Shown: piece after piece, positions 7,104 through 15,950 of the stretch
How positions within the stretch are numbered: the stretch's first letter is position 1
Layout of the letters: the number at the start of each line of letters is the position of its first letter
Origin: Duganella sp. 1411
GTDB lineage: Bacteria; Pseudomonadota; Gammaproteobacteria; Burkholderiales; Burkholderiaceae_D
Direction of reading: 5' to 3'
DNA: 64,000 nucleotides
Assembly: GCF_017833525.1 (NCBI RefSeq)
Contig: NZ_JAFICD010000003.1
Coordinates: 1-64,000 of the forward strand
Translations under genes and position numbers: made by a program
The notes under the pieces: model-generated
What the model was told of the DNA's origin: nothing
Databases searched by the model: none
The model's input: only the letters and a program-made list of their open reading frames with translations

Positions 7104-9166
7104 CGTACCTGCTCCTTGCCCCGCAATGCCTGAACGAACGGGCTATCGACGGAGGGCCGCGCCTGCAGCAGGACCGGCGCGTCGGACAGCGTTCCACGCA
7201 GCCAGGCGCGCAGCTCCGCGCGGCATGGCACGCAGCCGTCCATCACGTCCTGCACGGCACGCTGTGCGCTCAGTCTCCGCTCTTGATCGGTGATGCGGGC
7301 GGCGATGGTATCGCGCGCGGATTTGCTCCACAACGCCGGCAGCGCGCCGTCCCGCGCCAACGCTTGAACCAGTTCACGCACCTCGGCCGGCACGCTGTCG
7401 CTGGCTGCGCCCTGCGCGCGCTTGTAGCTCATCGCGCCGACGATATCGCCGCTCATGCGCTTCTCTTCTTTCAGCGCGGGCGGAGCGAAAGCGGTGCGGT
7501 GCAAATAAACCCGCTCCGCCGCCTGCAGCTCCTTGATCGCCTCCAGCGCCTTGTACTCGGGCGCAAGCGCCGGTTTGGGCGAGACCGCGCGCAACGACTT
7601 TTCGGCGTCCCACATCGCCGACAGTGCGCGCTTGAGGATCGCCTTGGTCTGCGGATCGAAGATGGTGGCGTTGTCCTCCTGATCGTGAACGTGTCCGAAT
7701 TGATGCATCGCCTCCACTTCGCTGCCCATCTTGGCCGCCCCTCCGTGATGTTCCTCCCCGGCGTGCTCTTCCTCCTTATGGCTCTCGGCCCCATGTCCGT
7801 GTTCGTCGCCGAACAAGCTCGATTCCTCGCCGAGGAACTGGCCGTAACGCAACCGCAGCGCGGCCTGGTCGGCGGCGATGCCCTCGCTGCGCGACCGCAG
7901 CACGGCTGCCGGCATCTTGGGATTCGTTTGCAGATCGGCGACCAGTTGTTCGGTATCGATGATGATCTGGCGCTGGCTGCGCAAATTCTCAGGCTTGACC
8001 ATCGTTGGCAACGCGGTCGAATCCAGGCTTTCGGCATCGGGCCCGAGCAGGCGCAGCGTGTAAGTCGGCGATTGCGTGGTGTGTGGATTATCCGGCGCGT
8101 TGTCGGCGGCACGGACGAAGAAGTACAGTTCATCGCCCGGCTCCATGCCCAACTCCTCCAGCGTCCACTGCTTTTTCCAGCCACGCGATTTCGGGTCCGC
8201 CGATTTCGGCAGCGGTACTTCGCGGTCGGTGAAGCGGACGTTTTCACCGCTGCCGCGCGCAAGCGTCATGTGCAAACTGGCACGCGATATCGCGTAATCG
8301 TCACGCGCCAGCACGGAGAGCCCCACCGCTTTGGCATCCTTGGGGAGCAGGTGAATGAGCTCCGCCGGTTCGACGATCGTCACTTGCGGCGGCTGGTCGG
8401 GCGTGACACGAATATTGTAACGTGCGCCGGCCCCACCGCGAGCGCGCCAGAACAGCGAGTCCTCGACGCGTTTGGATACGCAATCGCTGGTGATGGCCAG
8501 CGTTTGTCCATCGCCCAGCTCCACCACCGGGTGCGCGCCGACGGGCTCGCGCACACACCAGCGGACTTCCGAGTATTGAGGAACCTGGATGTCGCGGGCG
8601 GCGGTCTCGAACCCCGCGACGCCGGTGTAGGCCGGCGGCGCGACGCGCAAATACACCTCGCCATCGACAATCGGTTTATTTGCCGGGCCGGCAACCCTCG
8701 GCAAGTTGGCGGCAACCGGCTTCTCCTGAAAGCCCCAGGCAGCGCCGGCGGCGATCAGGCTTGCCACCAGCGGCAGCAGGCCGAATCGCACGCGGCTACG
8801 CGCAATGTTCCGATAGTCGTCACCGGTCAGCACCCGGGCCAGGCGGGATTGCAGGCGTTGCTGCTGCAAGCGCGCGATCGGGGTCCCGGCGTCTGCGGCG
8901 AGTAGCGCGCTGCTGTCTTCGAGCGCCGGAATGGCTGCGTTCAGCCATGAAGCCCACTGGCATGCTATCTGCCGGCGCCAGCGATAGATGTCGGCAGCGA
9001 GCCAGACCACCCAGATGATGATGGCGGCCAGCACGAGCAATCGGGCGGCGGGCAACACGCAGGCGGCAAGCGCCAGCGGCGCCAGCACGGCCAGCCATTG
9101 CGGCAAGCGCCGGCGCAATACGGCGGCCCACAGGCGGCGGCGGAGGAAATCAGTTTCGCCGTGCAT
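7100..9166 (-). CDS. DUF4175-like large membrane protein
   Basis: Protein of 688 residues. Hydrophobic segments lie near residues 23-65 (LAVLAPLALAACVLPAARLL and the following VLAAIIIWVVWLAAD) and again near 150 (FGLLPLVASLIAAGAAWGF). A long extracytoplasmic region follows, with a beta-rich part (PPAYTGVAGFETAARDIQVP) and a charged, His-rich stretch (HGHGAESHKEEEHAGEEHHG) that might bind metal. It matches the DUF4175 type of proteins found next to MoxR/DUF58/BatA genes, whose function is not established. The ATG at 9166 was chosen because it overlaps the end of the BatA-like gene by 17 bases, and the longer frame upstream has no family-like sequence. It ends in a 4-base overlap with the next gene. 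The whole run appears to be one operon. Confidence 0.75.
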   Translation of the reverse strand: MHGETDFLRRRLWAAVLRRRLPQWLAVLAPLALAACVLPAARLLVLAAIIIWVVWLAADIYRWRRQIACQWASWLNAAIPALEDSSALLAADAGTPIARLQQQRLQSRLARVLTGDDYRNIARSRVRFGLLPLVASLIAAGAAWGFQEKPVAANLPRVAGPANKPIVDGEVYLRVAPPAYTGVAGFETAARDIQVPQYSEVRWCVREPVGAHPVVELGDGQTLAITSDCVSKRVEDSLFWRARGGAGARYNIRVTPDQPPQVTIVEPAELIHLLPKDAKAVGLSVLARDDYAISRASLHMTLARGSGENVRFTDREVPLPKSADPKSRGWKKQWTLEELGMEPGDELYFFVRAADNAPDNPHTTQSPTYTLRLLGPDAESLDSTALPTMVKPENLRSQRQIIIDTEQLVADLQTNPKMPAAVLRSRSEGIAADQAALRLRYGQFLGEESSLFGDEHGHGAESHKEEEHAGEEHHGGAAKMGSEVEAMHQFGHVHDQEDNATIFDPQTKAILKRALSAMWDAEKSLRAVSPKPALAPEYKALEAIKELQAAERVYLHRTAFAPPALKEEKRMSGDIVGAMSYKRAQGAASDSVPAEVRELVQALARDGALPALWSKSARDTIAARITDQERRLSAQRAVQDVMDGCVPCRAELRAWLRGTLSDAPVLLQARPSVDSPFVQALRGKEQVR

Positions 9167-10211
9167 GGGCAAGTATCCGTTCCAGTAAAAACAGCGCGAG
9201 CAAAGCGTAGCCCAACAAAGCCGCAGACTTGGCATCGATGATAGCCGACGAAGAGGTGCGCGCGATATCCAGCGCTTGCGACGCCGCGGGATACGCCGGC
9301 GCGGGTGCGGTCCCCAGGGACTGCCACGCCTCGTAAAGCGCACGCGCGGTATCGGCGTCGCGCGGCGGGAAGGCGTTCGATGTCCAGAGGCGTCCTCGCG
9401 GACCATCCGCATATTTCAGTAAGACGCCGTTGATCGTGAGGGTGCCGGCCTTCTCAAGTTCCGGAAAAGCCGCGCGCGTGGCGGAGGCGGGCGCGATCCA
9501 CCAATCGGGGGCGCGCCAGCCGGCGACAGGCGCGGCGCTCGGCGTGTCCCAGACGATCAGCTTCGTATCTGCATTCGGCTCGGCGACGGTAACGTAGCGA
9601 TTCGCGCCATCGCCGGCGTGGTCGAATGCGGCAAACATCGAGCGCCAAGCGGCGTCGCGCTCGGACGGTGCGGCAAGCGCCACTTGGTGCCGCAAGATGC
9701 GCGACGCAGCGGCGCTGGGGGCACCAGACATCGTTCGCAGTTCCACCGCGTGGCTGAAGCGTGGCACGCGGGCCGGCATGGCGATGCTTTCGGCGCGCGC
9801 AACGATCAACAGCCTGGCACCCGGACGCCAGTCACGCTCATGCGCACGCAGCCACTGAAGCGCGTCCGGCGGCAGCTCGATGCGGGCCGCGTCCGCGAAA
9901 CCGGCGCGTCCGATCTCACGCGCCGCCCACGCCTTATCGAGTCCGGCGTCGAGCAAGACGGTATCGCCGCGCCACGGGAAGATGGTGGCGGCCAGCCAGG
10001 CGATCAACACGATCAGCAGCAGACAGCGCACCAGCAGCAGGATACGGTCGCGCCACCGCCATACGCGTAGCTGCTCCGGCGCGGCGACGGGCAGAAAACG
10101 CGCCGTGGCCAGCGGCTCGGCCTTTAACCGCTGCCGCTTCTGGCGATGCCACCATATCGGCAACAGCAACACCGGCAGCGCGAACCACCAGAACGGATAA
10201 GAACTCAGCAT
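9150..10211 (-). CDS. BatA-like membrane protein (aerotolerance-regulator N-terminal domain)
   Basis: Protein of 353 residues. The N-terminus has the BatA layout: a short hydrophobic helix (YPFWWFALPVLLLPIWWH), a basic loop with LKAEPLATARFLP, and a second helix (ILLLVRCLLLIVLIAWLAAT). The central region follows a von-Willebrand-A/GATase-like pattern but no intact MIDAS (DxSxS) motif was seen; DAGLDKAW stands where one might expect it. A C-terminal helix (AALLGYALLALFLLERIL) anchors the end. BatA-type proteins sit beside MoxR ATPases and are thought to form a membrane complex assembled or remodelled by MoxR. It follows the DUF58 gene by 19 bases and overlaps the DUF4175-like gene. Confidence 0.8.
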   Translation of the reverse strand: MLSSYPFWWFALPVLLLPIWWHRQKRQRLKAEPLATARFLPVAAPEQLRVWRWRDRILLLVRCLLLIVLIAWLAATIFPWRGDTVLLDAGLDKAWAAREIGRAGFADAARIELPPDALQWLRAHERDWRPGARLLIVARAESIAMPARVPRFSHAVELRTMSGAPSAAASRILRHQVALAAPSERDAAWRSMFAAFDHAGDGANRYVTVAEPNADTKLIVWDTPSAAPVAGWRAPDWWIAPASATRAAFPELEKAGTLTINGVLLKYADGPRGRLWTSNAFPPRDADTARALYEAWQSLGTAPAPAYPAASQALDIARTSSSAIIDAKSAALLGYALLALFLLERILAHARRN

Positions 10212-10230
10212 CGGCGACCCATCACATTTT

Positions 10231-11142
10231 TCATTTTGCGCGCGCCCCCGCCAGCCGCAGCCAGCTGCTCAGCACCGCGCCCAGCGTCTGCTCGATGCGC
10301 GCCTCGTAGTGGACGATATTGTTTTGACGGCAGCCGCTCGCCACGGCGTCGAAGTGCGCGCGGCTTTGCTGTTGATAGCTTTCGCGGTCGCGATTGCTCA
10401 TGCGGTGCAACCCGTCGCTCTGTTCCGGATCGCGATAGCCGGCGCCGGACTTGAAGCTGGCATCGACCTCCGCTTGCGTGCGCAGGGTCAGCAAACGCAC
10501 ATCGTGGCGCAGCTTGCGCAAGCGCAGCAGCGCTTCGCTCAGAGGCGACGGCCAGTCGAGGAAATCGCTGGCGGCGAAGATGAGGCTCGGCGACCGGGCG
10601 AAGTGCAGGTTCGCCCTCAACACCTCCGCGCTGGGCAAAACGCCCTCCGGCCTGGCCTTGGCCAGTTGCGCCAGCACGCGCTGCAGTTGGCGCGGTCCTC
10701 GCGAAGCTTGCGTGAACTCGACCTTGCCGCCGCTGCATACCACCAATCCGAAGGCGTCGCCCTGGCGCTGCGCGATCGCCGCCACGCAGGCGAGCAGGGT
10801 GCGCGCGAACCAGAGTTTATTGATGCCGTTGATCTCCCGGCTCGGCTCCGCCATCGACGCGGTGGCGTCGAGCCACAGCCAGGTGGCGACGTGGCTGTCG
10901 CGCTCCGCCTCGCGGACGAAATAGCGGTCGGCCCGCGCCAGCAGCTTCCAGTCGACCCGGCGCCACTCGTCCCCAGGCGCGTACGCTCGGTACTCGGAGA
11001 ACTCGACGCCGGCGCCGCGCTCCCTGCCCGCGTGCAGGCCATGGCCCAGGCCCGCCAGCACGTGACGGATCACCAGCTCCAGATCCTTGGTCTGCGCCAT
11101 CATCGCGGCGAGGTTGGCGGCGTCGGACAACTTTGTGGTCAC
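10231..11142 (-). CDS. DUF58 domain protein (MoxR partner)
   Basis: Protein of 303 residues with the DUF58 signature: EFSEYRAYAPGDEWRRVDWK followed by LLARADRYFVREAERDS and TWLWLDATASM. The last motif is the position of a degenerate VWA metal site. DUF58 proteins are almost always encoded next to MoxR AAA+ ATPases and are presumed to be their clients or adaptors. The start is GTG at 11142, five bases after the MoxR stop. No transmembrane segment is evident, so it is likely cytosolic or peripheral. Biochemical function is unknown in general for this family. Confidence 0.88.
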   Translation of the reverse strand: MTTKLSDAANLAAMMAQTKDLELVIRHVLAGLGHGLHAGRERGAGVEFSEYRAYAPGDEWRRVDWKLLARADRYFVREAERDSHVATWLWLDATASMAEPSREINGINKLWFARTLLACVAAIAQRQGDAFGLVVCSGGKVEFTQASRGPRQLQRVLAQLAKARPEGVLPSAEVLRANLHFARSPSLIFAASDFLDWPSPLSEALLRLRKLRHDVRLLTLRTQAEVDASFKSGAGYRDPEQSDGLHRMSNRDRESYQQQSRAHFDAVASGCRQNNIVHYEARIEQTLGAVLSSWLRLAGARAK

Positions 11143-11147
11143 TGATA

Positions 11148-12143
11148 TCAGTCCGGACGAATATGCTCGCGCAGCGCCAGCAGGATGTCGGCGATCGCCA
11201 CGCCATCGGCTTCCGCCTCGAAGTTGCGGATAACGCGGTGCGCCAGCACCGGCAACAGCATCTCGCCAATGTCCTCGCGCGTGACGGCCAGCCGGTTGTG
11301 CATCAACGCGCGCGCCTTCGACGCCAGCACCAGCGCCTGTCCCGCGCGCGGACCCGCGCCCCAGCCGACATGCTTCTTCACCGCCGGCACCGTGGTCAGC
11401 GCGGGCCGCGTGGCGCGCACCAGCCGCGTGGCATACGCCAGCAGATGGTCGCCGATCTCGATATCGCGCACCAGCTGCTGAAGGCGCAGCAGGGTCGCCA
11501 CGTCCATCACCGGCTCGGCGTCTTTGAGGCCGGCGTTGGTGGTGGCCGACACCATCATGATCTCTTCCGCTTCGGTCGGATACACCACGTCGATGCGCAG
11601 CAGGAAGCGGTCCAACTGCGCTTCCGGCAGCGGATAGGTGCCGGCCTGCTCGATCGGGTTCTGGGTCGCCAGCACGAAGAAAGGCTTGGGCAGCACGTGC
11701 GTTTGGCCGGCGAAGGTCACGCTGCGTTCCTGCATCGCCTCCAGCAGCGCCGATTGCGTCTTCGGGGGCGCGCGGTTGATTTCGTCGGCCAGCAGCACCT
11801 GCGTAAACACTGGGCCTTGCTGGAAGCGGAACTCGCGTTTGCGCGTGGCGTGGTCCTCCTCGAGGATCTCGGTGCCGACGATATCGGACGGCATCAGGTC
11901 GGGCGTGAATTGCACGCGGTGGAAGTCCATCTCGGTCGCCTGCGACAGCGACTTGACCAGCAGCGTCTTGCCCAGGCCAGGCACGCCCTCCACCAGCGCA
12001 TGGCCGCCGGCCAGCAGGCAGATGATCAGCGAATCGATCACGTTCTCCTGGCCGATGATCACCTTCGACATGCTTGCCTTCAGCGCCGCCACCTTGGCGC
12101 CCAGCGCGCCGATTTCACTTTCACTCCAGGCGATTGCGCCCAT
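11148..12143 (-). CDS. MoxR-family AAA+ ATPase
   Basis: ATPase of 331 residues. Walker A is GVPGLGKT (residues 53-60), Walker B is VLLADEINRAPPKTQ, sensor 1 is in ATQNPIEQAGTYPLPEAQ, and the arginine-finger region reads LDRFLLRIDV. These are diagnostic for MoxR proteins, chaperone-like ATPases that help maturation of metal-dependent or membrane complexes. The ATG at 12143 was preferred over a TTG at 12149 because GGGAG lies 7 bases upstream of the ATG; either start leaves the gene abutting the DUF4159 gene. It is followed directly by DUF58 and BatA-like genes, as in many MoxR operons. The specific client in this cluster is not known; the linked TldD/TldE-like proteases are a plausible one by context. 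Confidence 0.93.
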   Translation of the reverse strand: MGAIAWSESEIGALGAKVAALKASMSKVIIGQENVIDSLIICLLAGGHALVEGVPGLGKTLLVKSLSQATEMDFHRVQFTPDLMPSDIVGTEILEEDHATRKREFRFQQGPVFTQVLLADEINRAPPKTQSALLEAMQERSVTFAGQTHVLPKPFFVLATQNPIEQAGTYPLPEAQLDRFLLRIDVVYPTEAEEIMMVSATTNAGLKDAEPVMDVATLLRLQQLVRDIEIGDHLLAYATRLVRATRPALTTVPAVKKHVGWGAGPRAGQALVLASKARALMHNRLAVTREDIGEMLLPVLAHRVIRNFEAEADGVAIADILLALREHIRPD

Positions 12144-12145
12144 CT

Positions 12146-12766
12146 TCAAGCTCCCAAAGCATATTGAATGATATTGACCGCAAAGCGGGTGTTGTCGATC
12201 GCGAGGAACCGCTTGTTGCGGAAGTCATAGTCCCACTCGCAGCCGTAGTCCTTGTTACTGTATAAAAGCCGCAGGCGGCCGCCGATCTCCACCGCCTTCA
12301 AATAGTCGTGCACCAGATCGTCGCCCCAGCCGTTCAGCTCCACGCTGGTGTTGGGCGGGCCGTCGAACTTGAAGAAACTCGAATACACCGGATGGTTGTT
12401 CGGGATCTTCTGCAACGCCCTCTTGCCGAAGATGCTGGCGATCTCTCCCTCGAACGACTTGGCGAACAGGCCGTCGATGTCGTGATTGCAGTCGTCGACG
12501 AACAGGAAGCCGCCGCCTTTGATATAACGCTCCAGGTTTTTGCGTTCGGCGGCCGTGAACTGCACCAGCTTGTGGCCGGCGAAATAGCAGAATGGTGCCT
12601 CCAGCATCTTGGGGTCGGACAGCGCGACGATGCGCTCGACCGGATCGACCCGCAAGGTCGTGTATTCGACCAGCGAATTGAGCACATTGCTCGGCATGCG
12701 GACATCGACGTCCCAGTCGCCCGACTCGTAAGTCAGGCGGGTGAAGTAGAAATCGTAGTTGGCCAC
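12146..12766 (-). CDS. DUF4159 domain protein
   Basis: Protein of 206 residues matching the DUF4159 type, which has a GATase-like Rossmann core: LSDPKMLEAPFCYFAGH, then YIKGGGFLFVDDCNHDIDGLF, and the C-terminal AIDNTRFAVNIIQYALG. Many DUF4159 proteins have an export signal; none is visible here, so this one is likely cytoplasmic. The start is GTG at 12766, 15 bases after the upstream stop. Its stop lies two bases before the MoxR ATG. No enzymatic activity is established for the family. It sits exactly between the TldD/TldE-like pairs and the MoxR genes, which suggests it links the two halves of the cluster. Confidence 0.82.
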   Translation of the reverse strand: MANYDFYFTRLTYESGDWDVDVRMPSNVLNSLVEYTTLRVDPVERIVALSDPKMLEAPFCYFAGHKLVQFTAAERKNLERYIKGGGFLFVDDCNHDIDGLFAKSFEGEIASIFGKRALQKIPNNHPVYSSFFKFDGPPNTSVELNGWGDDLVHDYLKAVEIGGRLRLLYSNKDYGCEWDYDFRNKRFLAIDNTRFAVNIIQYALGA

Positions 12767-12781
12767 GCGCGGTCCCCGCCC

Positions 12782-14119
12782 TTACACCGCGTCCGACAGC
12801 GAGGTAAAGTTGAAATCGCGAACCTTCATCGGCGGGATCATCATCTGGAAGCGCACCTCGTCGCCGCCGATGACGACCGGCTTACCCAGTTCGTCGATAT
12901 TGTTCAACATCGTCACCGGGCTTTCGTTGAAACGGAAGTTCTTGATCGGGTGCTTGATCTTGCCGTTCTCGATGTAGAAGGTGCCGTCGCGCGTCAGGCC
13001 CGTCAGCAGCAGCGATTGCGGGTCGACCATGCGGATATACCAGGTGCGCGTGACCAGCACGCCCTTCTTGGTCGAGGCGATCAACTCCTCGATGGACTTG
13101 TCGCCGCCGGACATGATCATATTGCCGTGGCGGCCGACGGCGCGCTTGCCCTGCTTTTGCGCCCAGTACTGCGTGTAATCGAGCGATTCGATCTTGCCGC
13201 CCTTGATGACGTCCGCGCGCTCGCGCGCCAGCATCGAGGCGCTATCCCACGCCAACACCGGCACGTCCGCGTTCCACGGGTCGGCCCACAGGTTGACCTG
13301 CTCGTCGAACAGCTTCTCGCCCAGGCGGTTGCCGCCGCCCTTTTTCGACAGGAAGCTGCGGCCCTCGTCGGCCTGGCGCGCATCGAAGGCGCCGAACATG
13401 CGGCCGATGATTTCCGATGTCGCAGCCGGTTCCAGAATCACCGTGTAGCGGCCCGGTTCCAAGGCCTTGGCGTCCACCGATTTCAACGCCTTTTCGATCG
13501 CGATATCGGATGCTTCGCGCGCATCGAACTTGCCGGCGTCGTTGGCCGAGCGGGTCACCCAGCCGGAGCCGCGACCGTCCTCGGTGCGGGTGGTCACGGT
13601 GAAGCCCAGATTGGTCAGGGTCTGGTAGCCGAACACGCCGTTTGAGTTGGCCACGGTCTCGAACCCGGTGGTGTCGCTGAAGAAGCCGGCGGCCACCAGT
13701 CCCTTCTTGCGTGCGGAGTTGATGCTCTGCGCCGCCACTTCGGCGCGGTATTCCGGATCGATGGCGGCGGTGGCGGCGCTGTAGGTGGCCGAGCCTTTGT
13801 ACAGCTGCGTTTTAATCGCCGGCATGAACTCGGGATTCTCCGGCGCCAGCCGCGCCACTTCCTCGGCGCGGCGCACGGCCTTTTCCAGCGACTTGTCGTC
13901 GAACTCATTGACCGACGCCGTCCCCTGGCGTTTGCCGAAGGCGACGCTGACGGTCAACTGGGTGTTCTCCACCAAGCCCGCCGTCGACACGCTGTTGCGC
14001 GCGTAGCGGATATTCCCGCGACGGTTGCCGCTGATTTGGACCCGGCACTCGTCGGCCTTGGACAGCGCCATGACCTTGTCGCAAACGGCTTTCGCTTCCT
14101 GCTGATTGAGCATCTTCAT
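12782..14119 (-). CDS. TldE/PmbA-like protein, copy 1
   Basis: Protein of 445 residues of the TldD/PmbA (U62) family, non-metal partner type. The N-terminal domain carries GNIRYARNSVSTAG and FDDKSLEKAVRRAEEVARLAPENPEF; the C-terminal domain carries EPGRYTVILEPAATSEI and DEGRSFLSKKGGGNRLGEKLF. No HExxxH zinc motif is present, as expected for TldE, which forms a heterodimer with zinc-containing TldD in the E. coli system that matures microcin B17 and degrades unfolded peptides. No signal peptide is visible, in contrast to its TldD-like neighbour. It starts 3 bases after the TldD-like stop, so the two are probably made as a pair. A close paralogue lies at 15951-17288. Confidence 0.9.
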   Translation of the reverse strand: MKMLNQQEAKAVCDKVMALSKADECRVQISGNRRGNIRYARNSVSTAGLVENTQLTVSVAFGKRQGTASVNEFDDKSLEKAVRRAEEVARLAPENPEFMPAIKTQLYKGSATYSAATAAIDPEYRAEVAAQSINSARKKGLVAAGFFSDTTGFETVANSNGVFGYQTLTNLGFTVTTRTEDGRGSGWVTRSANDAGKFDAREASDIAIEKALKSVDAKALEPGRYTVILEPAATSEIIGRMFGAFDARQADEGRSFLSKKGGGNRLGEKLFDEQVNLWADPWNADVPVLAWDSASMLARERADVIKGGKIESLDYTQYWAQKQGKRAVGRHGNMIMSGGDKSIEELIASTKKGVLVTRTWYIRMVDPQSLLLTGLTRDGTFYIENGKIKHPIKNFRFNESPVTMLNNIDELGKPVVIGGDEVRFQMMIPPMKVRDFNFTSLSDAV

Positions 14120-14122
14120 CGT

Positions 14123-15760
14123 TTATCCTATCTTGCGGGCGGTGTTGATCACATTGATGCCGTTGAAGCGCGTGGTCGGCGAGCCGTGCGAGACGCAACT
14201 GACCTGGCTGGGCTGGCCCTTACCGTCGAAGAACGATCCGCCCATGCGCCAATCGCGTTCGTCGCACAGCGCCGAGCAGGCGTTCCAGAATTCCTGGGTG
14301 TTCGACTGGTAGGCCACGTCCTCCAGCGGATTGGTGATCTTACCGTTCTTGATCTCGAAGTACAGCTGCCCGCCGAACTGGAAGTTGTAACGCTGCTGGT
14401 CGATCGAGAACGAACCGCGGCCCAGGATATAGATACCCTTCTTGACATCCTTGACCATGTCGTCGGGCGTCAGCGGCTTCTTACCGGCCTGCAGGGAGAC
14501 GTTGGGCATGCGCTGGAACTGCACGCTGCTCCAGCTGTCCGCGTAGGAGCAGCCGTGCGACTCCTTCTCGCCGATGACGTGGGCCTGGTCGCGCGTGGCC
14601 TGGTAGTTGACCAGGATGCCGTCCTTGATGATGTCCCAGCGCTTGGCCGGCACGCCCTCGTCGTCGTAACCGACGCAGGCCAGCGAGCCTGGCGTGGTGC
14701 GGTCGGCTACGAAATTGACCCTGTCCGAGCCGTATTTGAATTTTTTGCTTTGCCATTTATCCAGAGTGGCGAAGCTGGTGCCGGCGTAATTGGCCTCGTA
14801 ACCGAGCACGCGATCGAGCTCGGTGGCGTGGCCGACGGATTCGTGGATGGTCAGGAACAGGTGTTCCGGCGACAGCACCAGATCGTATTTTCCCGGTTCG
14901 ACCGATTTGGCGGTCAGTTTTTCGCGCGCCTGGCGTCCGGCGGCGCGCGCGTCCTCGATCAGATCGTAGGCGCCCTTGTACAGCGTGGTGACGCCGCCGG
15001 CGGCCTTGAATTTGTTTTCCGGTTTGGCGTCGAAGAATTCGTAGCCCATGCTGACCGGCGACGACAGGCCGTCGCGTGTGCGGAAGCGGTTGGTGGCCTT
15101 GTCGACGGCGGTCGCGGTCAGCGGCGACCACAGACGATGCATGTCCTGGTCGATGTAGGAGCCGTCCGTGGAGGCGAAGTACTTCTGCTGGTTCACCTGG
15201 AACAGCATCGACTGCATGAAGTTGGCGCCGGCGTCCATGCCGGCCTTGTTGGCGGCGATTAGCATCTCCGCTTTTTCCTTGATCGGTACCGTGCGCCAGT
15301 CCTTCTTGAACGGCGTGGCCCACGCGACTTCGCCCACGCCTTTGACGGGGGCCAGCACGACAGGCTCGGTTTGCAGCTTGGCGTTGGCGCGCGCGATGGC
15401 GACCGCCTGGCGCGCCGCTTCCGCCACCGAGTCCAACGTCATGAGGTTGGTGGAGCAGAAGCCGTAGGCGCCGTTGGCGATCACGCGCACGCCGACGCCG
15501 GAGGATTCGGTGTTGACGATGTTTTCCACGTTCAGGTCGCGCGTGGTGATGAACTGGTTCAGGTAGCGGCCGATGCGTACGTCGCAATAGCTGGCGCCGG
15601 CCTTGGTGGCAGCGTTCATCGCGGCGTCGGCCAGCGATTTCTTGAACTGTACTGCCATGGGATTGAGCAGATCCTCGGCCGCGATGGCGTTGCCGAACAC
15701 CGGTATCAACAAGCTGCCGCCGGCGGCCGCGCCGACTTTTAGAAATGAACGACGTTCCAC
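14123..15760 (-). CDS. TldD-like zinc protease with Tat signal, copy 1
   Basis: Protein of 545 residues, TldD-type member of the U62 family. The zinc motif HESVGH (HExxxH) sits near residues 303-308 in the context SPEHLFLTIHESVGHATELD, and further conserved blocks are IGEKESHGCSYADSWSS and GRGSFSIDQQRYNFQFGGQ. The N-terminus VERRSFLK is a twin-arginine motif, followed by a hydrophobic stretch and AIAAED as a cleavage site. This predicts export as a folded, metal-loaded protein, which is unlike E. coli TldD. The start is GTG at 15760, with AGGAG five bases upstream and good alignment to the second copy; in-frame codons further upstream lie in a leader containing part of a REP-like element. It is the first gene after the REP pair that separates the two duplicated units. 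Confidence 0.9.
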   Translation of the reverse strand: MERRSFLKVGAAAGGSLLIPVFGNAIAAEDLLNPMAVQFKKSLADAAMNAATKAGASYCDVRIGRYLNQFITTRDLNVENIVNTESSGVGVRVIANGAYGFCSTNLMTLDSVAEAARQAVAIARANAKLQTEPVVLAPVKGVGEVAWATPFKKDWRTVPIKEKAEMLIAANKAGMDAGANFMQSMLFQVNQQKYFASTDGSYIDQDMHRLWSPLTATAVDKATNRFRTRDGLSSPVSMGYEFFDAKPENKFKAAGGVTTLYKGAYDLIEDARAAGRQAREKLTAKSVEPGKYDLVLSPEHLFLTIHESVGHATELDRVLGYEANYAGTSFATLDKWQSKKFKYGSDRVNFVADRTTPGSLACVGYDDEGVPAKRWDIIKDGILVNYQATRDQAHVIGEKESHGCSYADSWSSVQFQRMPNVSLQAGKKPLTPDDMVKDVKKGIYILGRGSFSIDQQRYNFQFGGQLYFEIKNGKITNPLEDVAYQSNTQEFWNACSALCDERDWRMGGSFFDGKGQPSQVSCVSHGSPTTRFNGINVINTARKIG

Positions 15761-15808
15761 AAAAACTCCTGAAAAATTTATTGGGGCCGCGCCGGGCGGC
15801 GCCAATAC

Positions 15809-15864
15809 ATACGCCGCCGACGGCGCGTAGATGGCGGATTACGCTGCGCTAATCCGCCCTACGT
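15809..15864. repeat. REP-like palindrome, family 1, copy C1
   Basis: GGCGGATTACGCTGCGCTAA followed by TCCGCCCTACGTGG, preceded by the imperfect dyad GCCGCCGACGGCGCG. It lies between the two TldD/TldE-like units and forms an inverted pair with copy C2 about 40 bases away. Confidence 0.88.
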
Positions 15865-15904
15865 GGCTCCGCGTGACGCACGCCGCGCCGAAAACAATAT
15901 CCTT

Positions 15905-15950
15905 GCGTAGGGCGGATTAGGCGGAACGCCGTAATCCGCCAATGCGTGCG
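15905..15950. repeat. REP-like palindrome, family 1, copy C2 (inverted)
   Basis: GCGTAGGGCGGATTAGGCGG followed by AACGCCGTAATCCGCC, in opposite orientation to copy C1. It ends immediately before the TAG stop (15953-15951) of the TldE-like copy 2 gene. Such head-to-head pairs are typical of bacterial REP/BIME elements. Confidence 0.88.
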